Shown here piece by piece: positions 34,242 through 48,500 of a DNA stretch of 64,000 nucleotides. Under the pieces are notes generated by a model. It worked only from the letters and a program-made list of their open reading frames with translations. It was not told the origin of the DNA and searched no databases. Location of the stretch: the NCBI RefSeq assembly GCF_014851395.1, contig NW_024041150.1:38885585-38949584 (forward strand). The letters run 5' to 3'. A program made the translations under genes and the position numbers. The stretch's first letter is position 1. Every line of letters starts with the position of its first letter. Origin of the DNA: Micropterus salmoides. Its lineage: Eukaryota; Chordata; Actinopteri; Centrarchiformes; Centrarchidae.

Positions 34242-34247
34242 TTTATT
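34242..34247 (-). terminator. Candidate polyadenylation signal, tectorin-like copy B
   Basis: AATAAA on the minus strand, about 70 bases after the stop. Conserved with copy A (12489-12494). Confidence 0.4.
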
Positions 34248-34314
34248 CAGTAGCTGTCTGGTGTTGATTTCAGTTAGTGAAGGTAAACACAGTGATCAGC
34301 AGAGTGTGTCTTAC

Positions 34315-36554
34315 CTATTTGGTCCAGGCCATGGTGATGAAGGCTGAAGAGTCGGCTTCATATTGCACCCTGGCAGATCTGCGTCTCCGAGCACCTCCGT
34401 TACAAATCTGCAGGTTAAAGGCAAAGAGAGATTATGTCCACACTCATCCATTCATTCTGGACTGATGCTGCTCATAGCGAGCTTTTCACCTTTTGTCTCA
34501 GCATCCTTCATTTACATTTACATTTAACTCACACTCTTTACCCAAAGAAACAGTTGCTATATGTATATCCAACGAAGGTTAAAGTCAAGGGCAACTGGCC
34601 TTGGTTGAAGATACTGGAAGATGTTTCGTCCCTCATCCAAAGGACTTCTTCAGTTCGGACTAACTGGTAGGGAAACTCAGCTATTTAACCTCAGTGGGGT
34701 CGTTTGCCAGGATTGTCGATACCGCACACCCAAACACAAGAAAAGCAATCTAGTGTATGCGTTCCAATGCAGTGAGGAATGCACAGACCTGTATATTGGG
34801 GAGACTAAACAACCACTACACAAACGCATGGCTCAACACAGAAGGGCTCCTCAGGTTAAGACTCTGCAGTCTACTTACATCAGGCTAGAGGCCAGGGAGC
34901 AGCGCTCCAGCTTCGGACTAATAAACATCCGTGATAGGATTACAACGTTGATTTATCTTCACTCAAGCTTCTCAGCAGCTAGATTCTGTTCAGTGTTGTT
35001 AGCGTCGTTTGGCCATACTTCATATTTATATAAAAACCGGGACAAAACTGGGCATTGCTGGGAGAAAAGAACACGAGGAGGTTGCACTACCTGGTGAGTT
35101 CAGAAAACATGTGTCTGTAACTTTAGTCTAGCTATTGTTGTACTTTACTGTGACCAAGTTAGCATAACATAGCCCTGATCGAACTCCATTCAGAAAAAAA
35201 ACATTTTAGTTGCATCCAATGTACTCACGCGAGGAAAGCCGCGCGAGACGGAAATTCGCGTTTGGTCTGAAAGCACACTAATGAACCAGCGGTATCGACA
35301 ATCCTGGAAAACGACCCCACTGAGGTTAAATAGCTTAGTTTGTCAACCAGACAGACAGAAATGAAGTCCTTTGTATGAGGGACGAAATGTCTTCTAGTAT
35401 CTTCAACCAAGTCCAGTTGCCCTTGACTTTAACCTTCTTTGGGTCACATATGGATGTATGGTCAAGACCCCTTGGTGTCAGTTTGTAACACACTGGGAAG
35501 CCCTTTTGCATCATTGTTGAGTGCTCAAAGTAGGTGGAGTATATACAATCCCCATTTCTAGAAAAAAAAGTCCAAAATGCAATAAAAACAAATATCTGGT
35601 CTTTCAAAATAAGTGTTGATTGGGGAATGGGGGATATTCCAGGAGACCAGTGTTTATTTCCCGTGGGCAACGAAAAATCAACACTGATTCTTTTTAGGTA
35701 TGTTGCATAAGTTAAGTAGTTTCTACGTAAATTACGCAGGTTATTTTAACCCAAACCATGTTGTTTTCTTAAACCTAACTAAATTGTTAACCACTAGTTT
35801 TATTTTGTAAGTGTAACCTGACGTTGCATATTTATTATTACTAACTTGACTGTGGAGCCCTACATGTGCAAAAATGATGCATGAGGGGAAGCCAGAGCAT
35901 TAATGAGCGTTAATATGTGGTGAGTTGAGCTTGTGAGAATGTGTTGGTTTTACAGTGACGAGCAGCTGCTCACATGAGTGTGCGTGGTGTGTTTGGGAGG
36001 GAGGCGTACCGGAGCGCAGCTGTTGTTCTGTTTGACACACAAGTTGAGTTTGCAGTGCAGGTAGACGTCACCAGAGTTACTAGAGAACCGGAACATGTTG
36101 AAGGAGAAGGAGTTGGACGGTCCCAGTCCGTTTCCCTTCACCTGCACCGTCCGGTCACTGGGGTTCGCACAGCTGCTCACAAATACATCACATCAGAGCA
36201 CACTTTATATTCTGGAATCAAGATTCCCATTAATTGATGAAAACCTGCTTCTGATTCACTGGGAACACAAGCGAGCAGCTAACACCACTGTGTGTGTCTC
36301 ACCCCTTAATGATCAGGTTGTATCTTGGTCTCCCGCTGGGCGAAGCCTGATTGGTTGCCCAGCAGGAGTCGGTCACCACGGTAACCAAGCCACCATCCAG
36401 CCCGTCAGTCTTCAGCTCCACCCAGATCTTCTGGTTCAGCTGGACTTCGGTGCTCGACTCCACAGCTTGTGTGAGGCCGGCGTCGGTGTAGGTCTTCATG
36501 GTCACAGTGTAATTCCAAGGTCCAGATGTGATCTGCTGGATCACAGAGCTGCAG

Positions 36555-36599
<45 letters not shown>

Positions 36600-39500
36600 C
36601 AGCTACCTAATGCTCACAAACTTCCTAACAACAGGGTTCACAACACAAAGTAATTTGAATTTAAATCAACAGCCAACACTCACTGGTCCATGATTCTGAA
36701 GGCCACAGTCTTGACGTCTGGCTGAGTATAGAAGCAGGAGAAGTTGATGTAGACCTGGTCCTGGTGAGTGATGACGTCAGAGGAGCTGTTCTGGCTCTTG
36801 ATGGTGTTCATGTAGAATATTTGGCTGTTGTTAATCTGCTGGGTCACAGGGATTCAGGTGCTATTACTGCATCAGTTCATCGCATTTCAGCCTTAATATA
36901 AGCTTCACAGATGATCAACATTACTAGAAACCAAGGCGGTGAGAGCTGAAGCCTAACCCACAAGAGGATCCCGGACTATAGAAGAGCAGGAGTAGCTCAG
37001 CAGAGTGCTGGAGGAGATGTGGCTGCTCATTGAGAGTAAAGAGGTGAAGGAGAGAACCCACCGTGACCACCGCCCCACAGGTGTTGCTGCTGTTGAAGCT
37101 GAAGGTCACCATGTGGGTCTGCTTGTCTACCTGACCCGTGCAGGTTTGGTCATTGAGGTGCAAGGCCGAATAGTTGAAGCCTTTTTCCTCCAGAAGACAA
37201 CCGACCAGAGTAACTGAAGCAGAGTTCTGCATGCAGATCGTTGGATCACCTGAACGTCCAGCAGCACAGACGAGGGAAACCAACATGAAACACCGACCAT
37301 GTTACAGAGAAGAGACTCTACAATCACTCACACCATGTGGGACACAAGCAGTCAGACCATTAAATCCTGGTTTGGTGACATTTCTTTCTTTTGTATTCAG
37401 AGCTGATCTGGAGGCAGAAATAAAGGTTGGAACCAAACTACCAGTTTTTATCTCAGCATCAGACTTTAGAAGACCTGAGGGTAAAAGTCTGGTCTGTACT
37501 GAGATCAAACACTCAGTCTAACTGAGTGCTGAACTTCTTACTGTAGTTATGAGCAGCTCTGACATCATTTCTGCCTCCTCAACAGCTCAGCTGTGTGAAA
37601 CAGTTCTCCCTCTGAGAAAACCTTTGAGTCTCTGACGATCAGGACAATTTAGTCATGTGACTTCGTTGTGTGTAGCTGTCGTACCGAAAGTGCCTGCTGA
37701 TATGTACGGAGTGGCAAAAATGGCCCGACAGAAGCAGCTGGGTTCACCTCCCGTGTTCTCGGCACAGAACTCGTGAGCATTGCACATCTTGCCCTGACAG
37801 AAAGCCTGAGGAGGTGCTGGGGACAGAGACAGAGAGACATGTTGAGAATAATAATTAAATCACACTAAAGACTAAAGTGCAGATGACTTACTGATGCTGT
37901 CACTAACACATAATGACTGCAAGAACACTGAAATAAATTCTCTACAACTACTACAGTAAAAACTGTGAAAGTTTAAATTAGAGACAAAACATTTGTTTTT
38001 CCCTTTTATTTTTATATAGCCTGCTTGCAAACATTTTTTCTTCTTTCTTTTTCCGAGTTTTAAAATATTAACGCAAAAGTAATTTGAATTAATCTAATTT
38101 GGATGTTTAATGATCACAAAGTCAGGCTGATAAAGCTTCACTGAATTGAGTTTATTAAAGTCTTACAGCAGCCGGCCTCTGACATCAAGTCCTCCAGTGT
38201 GTTGGAGCTGTACAGGCTGCAGGCTCTGGCGTAGGCCTCCAGGAACTGGCAGTGTAGACCGTCTGCCGGAGGATAATTGCACATAGTGTCGGTGCAGGCG
38301 GTTATGTAGGGCTCTGGGTTGGTGTAGTTGTGACAGGCGGTGAAGGGAGCCTCATTCAGGAGATTACAGCTGTTCCACAGATGTAAAGGGACAGAATGAA
38401 AGAAAGACGGATGAAGTCCAGCCAGTGTAGCAAAAAATAAAAATGTAAAAGTCACACAGATTTTTGTTCCCAGAAAAAAAAAGGTAGAATCTCCCATCAT
38501 TGTATGAATGTGTGTGAATGGGGTGAACGTGATATGTGGTGTAAACTGCTTTGATGTGGTCAGAAGACTAGAAAGGTGCTTCACAATTACAGTTCATTTA
38601 CCATGATGTAGCATGTCACTACAGAGATTAAGCGTAATACAAACAGATGTTTCATCTACTCACCGTTCAGTCGTCATGGTGCAGTTGATCAAACTGTCAG
38701 CAGAGTCACTGTAATGCACCTCACAGCTAGAGGATGACACACAATACGGTCATATAAAAACAAAGACTATTTTTGATTGTTATGACCTCAAGCAAAGATA
38801 CATACAGGCTTTGTATGTTTGGTTCACTCCACAAGTCAAAAAGCCGGGCAACCTTTTTTCTTTTACAAGAGGCGTCCAAATATTTTAAAGTAGGCCTATT
38901 AAAAATTGTTATTGCTTGAAATGTTGTTTTCCATGTATGTATGGTCGCTCAGGGCTTCTGCAGTTTTGAAATAAAGAATAAAACTAAATATACAGAGTTA
39001 ATCCACAAATAAACATTGATAGTTCAGATGAGAATATTTAGGGGACTGAATTTTGATGTCTTACCCACTGGCACTGTAAGCAGCAGGGAGCCTCACTGAG
39101 CTCAAAGGAACACTGGAGTTGGCACACAAACCCTGCAGAGACGGATCTTTTCCACCTGGTCCTCGACACGTTCAGGACAGAAAACGAGTCAGATCAGTAT
39201 CAAAATGAGTCGTAAGCTGCCGCCTTCAAACTGGATGAACGCGGCAGCTCATTAAAGAACTGCAAAGTTTACATCTGAAGTCTACATTCTGAAGCTCCAA
39301 AGGAGCACTGGTGTGACATTTATTCATTTTATTCTGTGTGGTGAGTGGGAGGATTTTAGTTTGTGTACCTTTTAAGTGGATTTGTGCCGTGTTGCCATCA
39401 AAGAAGACAAGCAGCACCTTGTTAGAGAGCACCACCTTTGCAGTGACTCCAGTTTGATCCTTAGAGAGCTCCACACCGTGAACCAGCTGAGCTGTGCTGT

Positions 39501-42500
39501 TAAGGGTCAACGTATTCTTGTCCAGCTACATCACAGCAAAGAGACAAACTGGAGGAAACACTGATTCAATCATCACAAACACGCAGGCTGTTTTCACAGC
39601 AACAACCACTGACTGCTTCTAACATCACTGAGAAGGAAGATGAGAGGATGGGAGGACACTGACACATGACTGTGGCTGCAGGCAGCTTACCCAAACTCTC
39701 CCGTCTTGGTCCACTTGAATTTGAACACCCGGCCCGTCTAGTTGCAGTGTCACACTGTCCACAAAGCTCACATCTTTACGTCGACGTTCCCGAAAGTTCC
39801 CAAGCACATGGAAGCCTGGGACAGACGGACCCGACAGTAGAGAGTACGCACACCGATCCGGGACAGAGTTCACTTGGCTGAGAAAGTCTATGACAGTAGG
39901 GCCGGTCACAGTGCAGATGTAGTCAAACACGCAGCTGATGGAGGCGAAGGGAGACAAATTCCCGAAGTCAAGTTTATTTGTATAGCTCATTTCACCAACA
40001 AGGTAATAGCAAAGGAAAACTCCTGCACACTGTCTAACTTGCAAAAAATATATTGACACAACGTTTCGGTACTAGACCTTCATCAGGCAATTGGTGAGAA
40101 GCCACCTTTTATAGCACAACTACATTAATCACCTACCTCATCAACTGTCTATTAGTCAGTTCTTGCGACTTAGAAGGATCTGCCATTCCACTGAGAACTA
40201 TATTGAAAAGGCAGTAGACATGAAAAAGATATTTGCTCAGCGGGGGTACCCTTTGCATTGGCTTGATCAAGCATATGAATTGGCTCTTAAGAAAACATGT
40301 TCTAGTTTACTCAAAAAGAGGGCGAAACTTTTTTTTAAACACTGGCATATCTTAGTCGGACCCTGGACTTTAATTTACTTTTCGAGATCCACCTCTTTTT
40401 TTACTAATGGGGGAAAAATATAAGGAATTCTTTGGTCTGCGTCAATTCTGAGTACAAAACTAAGCCTACTCAGGACATACAGATATGCTTACACTGTCTT
40501 CCAAAGGGTAATTATAGATGTGGTGGTTGCGCACAATGCAATAATACTACCAAAATGCACCAATTTACCCACCCCCACACAGGCAAAACTTTTCCACTGG
40601 CTGTGTGACTTTCTACAGAGCAATAGTTTATTTGAGGATTTTCAGTCAGGATTTAGAGCTCATCATAGCACAGAGACAGCACTGGTGAAAATTACTAATG
40701 ACCTCCTTATTGCATCAGACAAAGGACTTGTCACTGTACTGGTTTTACTAGATCTTAGTGCTGCATTTGATACCATTGACCATCAGATCCTATTGCATAG
40801 ACAGGAACATTTCAATGGCATTAAGGGAACCGCTCTAAGCTGGTTTATGTCCTATTTATCAGATCGATTTCAGTTTGTAGATGTTAACGGTGAGTCCTCC
40901 ATGCACGCCAAAGTTAGGCATGGAGTTCCACAAGGATCTGTCCTCGGACCAATCCTGTTCACTTTATATATGCTTCCTTTAGACAATATTATCAGGAAAT
41001 ATTCCATAAACTTTCATTGTTATGTAGATGATACTCAGTTATATCTATCGATCAAGCCAGATGAAACTAATCAGTTAGCTAAATTTAATTTAATAGTAAT
41101 TTTCTCATGTTAAACTCAGATAAAACTAAAGTTATTGTTCTGGGGCCCAAGCACCACCATGACACATTATCTAAAGATATAGTTTCCCTGGTCGGCACCA
41201 CTGTGAGGAATCTTGGAGTTATCTTTGATCAGGACATGTCGTTTAAGTCTCACATTAAGCAAATTTCAAGGACCGCCTTTCTTCACCTACGTAATATTGC
41301 GAAAATCAGGAATATCCTGTCTAAATATAATTCAGAAAAACTAGTCCATGCATTTGTTACTTCTAGGCTGGATTACTGCAATTCCTTATTATCAGGCTGC
41401 TCGAAAAAGTCCATTAAGACTCTTCAGCTGATCCAGAATGCTGCAGCACGTGTTCTGACAGGAACCAGGAAAAGAGATCATATTTCTCCTGTCTTAGCTT
41501 CTTTGCATTGGCTTCCAGTAAAATCCAGAATAGAATTTAAAATCATTCTTCTCACCTACAAAGCTCTTAATGGTCAGGCACCATCTTATCTTAAAGAGCT
41601 CATAGTACCTTACTACCCCACCAGAGCACTGCGCTCCCAGAATGCAGGGTTACTTGTGGTTCCTAGAGTCTCCAAAAGTAGACTTGGAGCCAGAGCATTC
41701 CTATCAAGCTCCTCTCCTGTGGAACCAGGTTCCAGTTTGGGTTCAGGAGGCAGACACCATCTCCACATTTAAGAGTAGGCTTAAGACTTTCCTCTTTGAG
41801 GAAAGCTTATATTTAGGGCTGGCTCAGGTGAGTCCTTGATTCTTAGTTATGCTGCTATAGGCCTAGACTGCCGGGGGATTTCCTATGATGCACTGAGCTC
41901 CTCTCTCCTCTACTTTCTCTCCCTCTGTATTCAACCTCATCCCATTAATGCATGTTACTAACTCAACTTCTCCCCTTTCCGGTAGTCTTGTGCTTTCTCG
42001 TCCCTCTCCTCTCTCCTCATCACTTCCTGCAGGTGTTTCTGGCTCTGGAGCTGTGGAGTCTGGATCTTTGGTTGCGAGTCACCTGCTGCCCCCGTGTTCC
42101 TGCTCGACACCCTCTGCTACAATTATTGTTACTAGTCCTATTGTTATTATTGGTATTATAATCATTAACATTACAATTATTATCATAAACATTACTGTAT
42201 TTATATGTACCATTTTTCATTTAGTCTACAGCAACATCACCTTTACTGTCTGTACCTCTGTGTGTATGTTTTGTAGACTGCCTCCCTCCCCTCTCTCTCC
42301 TTCCATCCCTCTCTTTTTCTCTCTGTTCCTTTCTTGCTTTCTCTCTCTCTCTCTCTCTCCCTCTCTCTCCTTCACCCCCAACCCTTCGAGGCAGATGGCC
42401 GCCCACCCTGAGCCATGGTTCTGCTCGATATTTCTGCCTCTTAAAAGGAAGTTTTTCCTTGCCTCTGTCGCCTAGTGCTTGCTCTTGGTGGGAATTGTAG

Positions 42501-45500
42501 GGCTTCTGTCAATCTCATCACAGAGTATTTTGCAATAAAATTGAATAGAATTGAAAATTGAACTGCCACAAGTTTTTGTTCTACAATTTTATAAATTCCA
42601 TTGGTAGTTTACATAATGTAATTGTTGTTTTTTGGTTCTATTGTGTTTTTTGGGGTCATATGTCGTATGCATTTATCTAGTGTTATGTTTATTTGCCATT
42701 TCCTCTAAGTTATTTGTGTATTGATATATAAGGCACCAGTAAGATTTGCCAGTATGTGGATGTATGAGTGCATTTATGATCTTATTTTGATGTACATTCA
42801 GTAGGCTACCTATACAGATATCTAGATTCTTTCATGGAATGAATGTTTTGTAATGGCTACCTTATTTGATGAGGAAGAAGGTGACTGGTGTAGACCAAAT
42901 AAGTCATCTCCTATAAAAGATGGCTTCTCACTATGTAACACCATTTGTCTGATGAAGGTCTAGTAATGAAACATTGTGTCAATATATTCTTTGCAAGTTA
43001 GACAGTGTGCGGGAGTTTTCCTTTGCTACATTTGACTTTTTTGTCCCCCTCCGATGTACTTGTCTCTCGTTTTAGAGGTGCGAAGGTAATTACTGTTCTG
43101 AACCAAAAGGTAATACAAAGTGCTTTATTATATGAAAAGATATTTATAAATGGTAGAGTTAAATAAAAAATAAATAACAAGATAAAACATGAGTGTAAAA
43201 GTTACAGTGCTGTGTAAGATCAAAAGCATCACTTAATTAAAGTGAATTAAAGGCAGCAGCAAAAAGAAAAGTCTTCAGCCTTGATTTTAAGGAACTGAAA
43301 GCCTTTTCCAGATATATGGTTTACGAAAACTGAACGCTGCTTCTCCATGTTCAGTTTTGACTGTGGGGGACAGAAAGCAGACCTGTCCTCTGTCCCAGAC
43401 CCTGAGAGGTCGTCTGGGACAGAGGCCCTAAACCACTCAGTGGTTTCTTAAACGGTCGAATTGACTGAAGATAAATGCATGGGCAAGCTTCTCCAGATCC
43501 TGCTGAAACATAAGTCCTTTTAATCTTGATACATTCTTCAGGCGATAGTCGGATGACTTAATGTAGGCGTTGAAATTTTAACATTACAGATTGGAGCTGG
43601 GCACTAACTTTTAATCATTCTCCCTAGGCCACAAAAAAACTTTTCGTTCAGTTTTTATCTTTGTTTAACGGAAGAAAATTCCAGCACATCTAATCTTGGA
43701 TTTGTTCAGCTCTTCTATCGGATTATAGTTCCCCGGTGATACGGTCGTGTAAACCTGTGCGTCATCTGCATAATTACAGTAACATATATTGTGCCAGTGG
43801 AAGCATGTAGATATTATGATGATATTAAACAGATGAGGCCCCAGAATAGAGCAGCTGCATAGTCATCATGAGCTACTGCTGAGCTTTGGGGCCACAAGGG
43901 GGCGGTCAAAGTCTCTTATCATATTTATTTCATAATTTGTGTATTTTCCATGGATCACATGTCAACCAACAGCAGCCATGCGAAGGCCTCAGCACTAATA
44001 TCAACATTTGATTATTATTATCATCATGATCATCACCATTTTTATCATTATTACAGGGAAATGTCTTGAAAGTCATCTAGTTACTGTAATGCATTAACTC
44101 GGTTAACAGACAACAGTTTCTGTCCCATATGAAAACTATGCTGAACCCTCAATTAATTTCAAAGTGGCTTTGCTGGAGACCATAAAATGCTCTGATTTCA
44201 AGTCTGTCTGTGTTCAGCTCTGAATCACTGAATCTCTGAGGTTTATTTTCACCTCTACGTTCCTTTTCTTAATTTTATGTAACAGATATCAGCCTCACTA
44301 TTTACTGACCTCTTTGCTCCATGTGAGCAGTGTTGAGTTACTGCTGACGCAAACCCAACATCTGCTGCTGCTGCTTCACATTACTGTGAAAGCTCTCTAA
44401 TGGCGAACACTTCCATGAATAAAAAAGTCCTCATCAAGTCCCTGTATAATCACAACCCTAAATATAAAGGAAACATATTTACGTGTTGTAGTCTTGACAT
44501 CGTTCCACAGGTGGACAGCCAGTGACTCTGAGGACAGCAGTATCATCACAGATTAGACAGGTATCTGGATCAGACCTCACCATTTTACCATATTCATACA
44601 AAACACCTGTGAAGTGACGGAAGGTTTACTGTTAGTTTAATTTCATAGTTCACTCATTAGTTTACAAACTGTAAGCACAAAAAAAATACACACAAAAATT
44701 ACTGCATTATAAAATATTAGTTTTCCATATAGCTTTAAGGGCCCCAAAGTAGATTTATGGAGCCAGAGAATTTGCTTACCTGAGTGTCTGCATCCGCTGA
44801 TGTCTAAGTATGCTAAGAACGGTGATGTGAGAATATTCAGTGTATCAACTGTGGTACCATCGACCAGAAAACCAAACACCTAGATGGCAAGTATAAACCA
44901 ATGTTCCTATCACAGAGCAGAGAAAACTTAATTTATACAAAAATACTTTGTGTTGCCTTTTCCTCTTGTCAACATAAACATTGTGTTTGTTTTTTAGAGC
45001 AATATATGCCTTTATTTAGATTAGATTTAGATCTACGTTATACTCACAGATGGACTCGGGGTTTTTATTTGTATAGCTGCTTGTGTCCCAAAGTTACCAA
45101 GAACCAAAGCAGTCTATAAAGGACCAACAAAGGAGATATAGACACCATTAGGACATTTTCCCCAAAAGCTTTTAAAAAAGTTTTTAATTTCACATAATCT
45201 ACATAGAACAAAACAACACTCACCGTTTTCCTAAGAGCAAACATCTGGATTTCTATTGTGCATTCTAGTTTGCCCTTTATAGTTGGCACATTTTGATGGA
45301 ACGTTTGTTCATACAAAGTCCTTGCTGGATATATCACTAGATCACGTGTTCCTGCCACGGGAAAGCCTTCAATACAGTCCTGTCTGGGTTTGTTGTTGAA
45401 AAAGTTGTTGAAACAGACATTGGAGGAGTTAACCTGTTGAAATAAGAGAGAACAATTAACATAACATTGATACTGAAGAAATATAGAACTGCTGCGTTTC

Positions 45501-48500
45501 CTCTAGATTCATATGTGAAGGATGTCCAAGGTCTATAGGGTGAACCTGGACGCAGCATATATTATGGCTCTCAACTCCTCCCACTCCCAAGTAAGGTCAG
45601 AAAACAAAAAGATTTTACAAATAGCAGTTTTTTATTTACTCTGAGTTGAGCAGTGCCCAAAATAACAAACAAAAAGACTCTAGGCAAACCTACGACTATT
45701 TAAACAAAAAAAAAAAAGTAAAGAAAAAAAAGGTCTATTCAAATTTATACTGCAACAAAGGCTATCTATTTACACTAAATAATGGCTAGGGCCAACAAAA
45801 GTAGGTTGTCACAACCAATATTCATAATCACTAAGTTGCTGTTTCTCTACTCACAAAGCTTGATAAGCACATTGCGCTCTTCACCAGAGGTGGAACCAAG
45901 TCATCGTTTAACAGAGGACCTGTAAAGCCTAGTTCACACTACACGATTTTTAGCCCGATTCGCCGCTCGGCGAGCCAGCTTGACGACCATCAGGCTGTGA
46001 TTGGGAGTAAATCAGCGGTCGATATGTGTGAACTCCTCAACGATGTGTCACAACCGCTCCCCGACACATTTCTGACACATTGCAGAAGTCTGCCAGATAT
46101 CTATAATGCCAAATATCTGGAGGAGTCGGCCGACTTGACATCCACATCCAGCCAATGAAAGCAGGCAGCTGGCAGAGCAGGTAGCTACTTTTTCACTGCA
46201 AAACACTTTTTACTCATCTCCAGCTCTCTCTGTAGCTCAGACGATCCCTGCTACCTGCGTGTGCTAATCCATCCTTTCACCTAGATTCTTTGTCTTTACA
46301 ATTGTTTTCTTTTTAACAAACAACAGCTGTTTTGTCTTTCCCATTTCACATTTCACCTGTGTTTTCTTGACAAAACGTGGTATGGAGAACAGCGTCGGGT
46401 GACACAGCCGCTGTCAGCTCATGTAGTGTGTGACCCCATGTCACCGATCAGTCATGTAGTGTGAACGCCACAACGACTTCAAGACTCCCGTCACAAGATG
46501 GCATGTTGTGTAGTGACGCTGAAAGTCGTGTAGTCTGCACAAGCCTTAAGTCTCAAGTCTTAGCCAAGTTGAGTCCCAAGTCCAGACCGACCGGCAAGTC
46601 CGAGTCAAGTCTCACGTCAAGACCAAGTCCTAAACTTTCGGTCCTAAACAAGTCATATTGTCTTATATTATCTTCACGTTTTCAAGTTAAAAATAAAAAG
46701 ATGTATTGAATGAAGCATTAGCCTGTATAGAAAGAAGGCAGAGGTGCAGTTTCACACAACAAATGTTCTATAATTTCATTATTATTATTTATATTATTAT
46801 AATTAAATTAAATATTCATGTAGGGCTGCTAATTATTTTGGTCCATTTTGAGATCACAATTATTTAACAGGATTACTCTTTGACTTAGGAAACATTACTC
46901 ATTTAAAAAGTAATAGGCCTACTTTCTTTTTACTACTATGAAATATTACTATAAATAAACTTAACTACTATGTGCATTACTCCAGAATTCCAAATAGCCC
47001 ATGAAATAAGATATAATATCCTACATTATTAACTTTAAGCAGCGTTTAGAGGACAACAGCAGCACTGCGTTTCCCCTAAGGTGACAGCTTTGGGTGACGA
47101 TGGGCCACGGAGAGGGCTCCGTGTGTGTGTGTATGTAGGTGTGTGTGTGTGTAGTGGAGCAGAGCAGGTGACAGTGAACTTCTCGAGTTGACAAAGTTAC
47201 GTTACAGAATGCTGAAATACAACCTTGGTGTTTTGTCGGGAGGTGACTTAAACCAACGGTGAGAAAACTATAAATCTCTATGACATTAAAAAATGCTGAC
47301 ACAGTGGATATTTTACAAGCACCGATCAGTTAAAGGAACACTGAACACACCTGGTTTAGAATAAATAATATCCATTCTTCCATTAGCTATGGCCGCTTAT
47401 CCTTTAGCCTATAGTGTAAAATGTCATAGGTTAAAGCTGTTAATGTTGAATAGTCAGTCAGTCAGTCAGCTTTGTCAGGAGTTGACCCAAAATGCTTTCC
47501 AAGAACAAGTAGCCTATAAACGAACAAAAGAACAAATATACCACTGTGTGTTCAAATACACAATAAAACACTAGTACACTAAACACATCAAAAAAGGAAT
47601 ATGGAGTACTCGGTAAAGATAAAATTCAAAGGAGCTAAAAGGAAATAAATAAGATCAACATCGTCATCGTAGGAAGTTATAGCAGTTATAATCCCCTGTC
47701 ATGTTGGCTCCAGCTGAATTAAACATCACAGCCTGCTGAGAGGGAGTTTGGGCTTTTAGGGAGGGACGAGAGGCTCTGCTGTGAAGGAAAGGGGTGCGCT
47801 GGATTTATAAAACAAAACAAGTGTCATTGTGAAACGGGAACCCGTTGTTATTATCGTTTTATCTTAACTTGTTTTTAGAATTGGTGGAAGCAGTGTGCAG
47901 CTGCAGAGAGCCCTCAGCTGTTGTGGATGGTCTGGCATGGATTATGCGTAAAATTCATGCAGCCAGAGGGAATGATCATGAACTGTTCACCTGTGGGTTT
48001 AAAAATGCTGCTGTCATGCAGTTGACCAATCGTGATCCAATCTGGGGTGCCCAGCTGAGGGCTATTTTACAAAACCAAGATACCAGATTAAGCCGGGATT
48101 TTCCAGATACCCTGGCTGAATTAAGCCATGGCTTGGGTTTCATGAAAGCCATGGAGATTTTTTTTTCCTGTGTAGCTAGTCTGCTCAAGACCAGGCTAAG
48201 CAGGTGAATTTTCTGGCCCTCCTAGAGTGGCCTCGGAGATGGACTGGGACAATGATGAAATATTTCCTCCTGTCAGAGACCAAGATGTCATTATTGAAGA
48301 GGATTTATTGCTTTTTTATGTATGAATCATTTAATAATAATGGATCATATGTTACTTTTTGATGTGTATGTATTTTATTCATCATTGGTGGCACCAAGAT
48401 TTGTGCTTTTTAGGTTTCAAAAATTGTATAATCCTCCCAAATTATACAGTTTACTGGACCATTAAGTATATAGTGTACTGTACATTCATGAAACAACAGA

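Larger units (their letters stand above)
39963..43910 (-). mobile_element. Older LINE fragment split by a Penelope-like insertion
   Basis: Pieces 39963-40003 and 43090-43910 together match 18005-18880 of block A ('tgaacgctgcttctccatg', 'cctgtgcgtcatctgcataa'). The repeated 'aaggtaat' at both junctions (about 40001 and 43105) is a probable target duplication. Confidence 0.7.

Noticed and set aside
40520..41772. Reverse transcriptase frames as a host gene
   Set aside because: The motifs and 3' UTR are those of an L2-type LINE, 5' truncated and nested in another element.
41948..42475. 175-codon ORF with Ser/Pro/Leu-rich sequence
   Set aside because: It is the LINE 3' UTR with (TC)n and (ATT)n runs; composition only.
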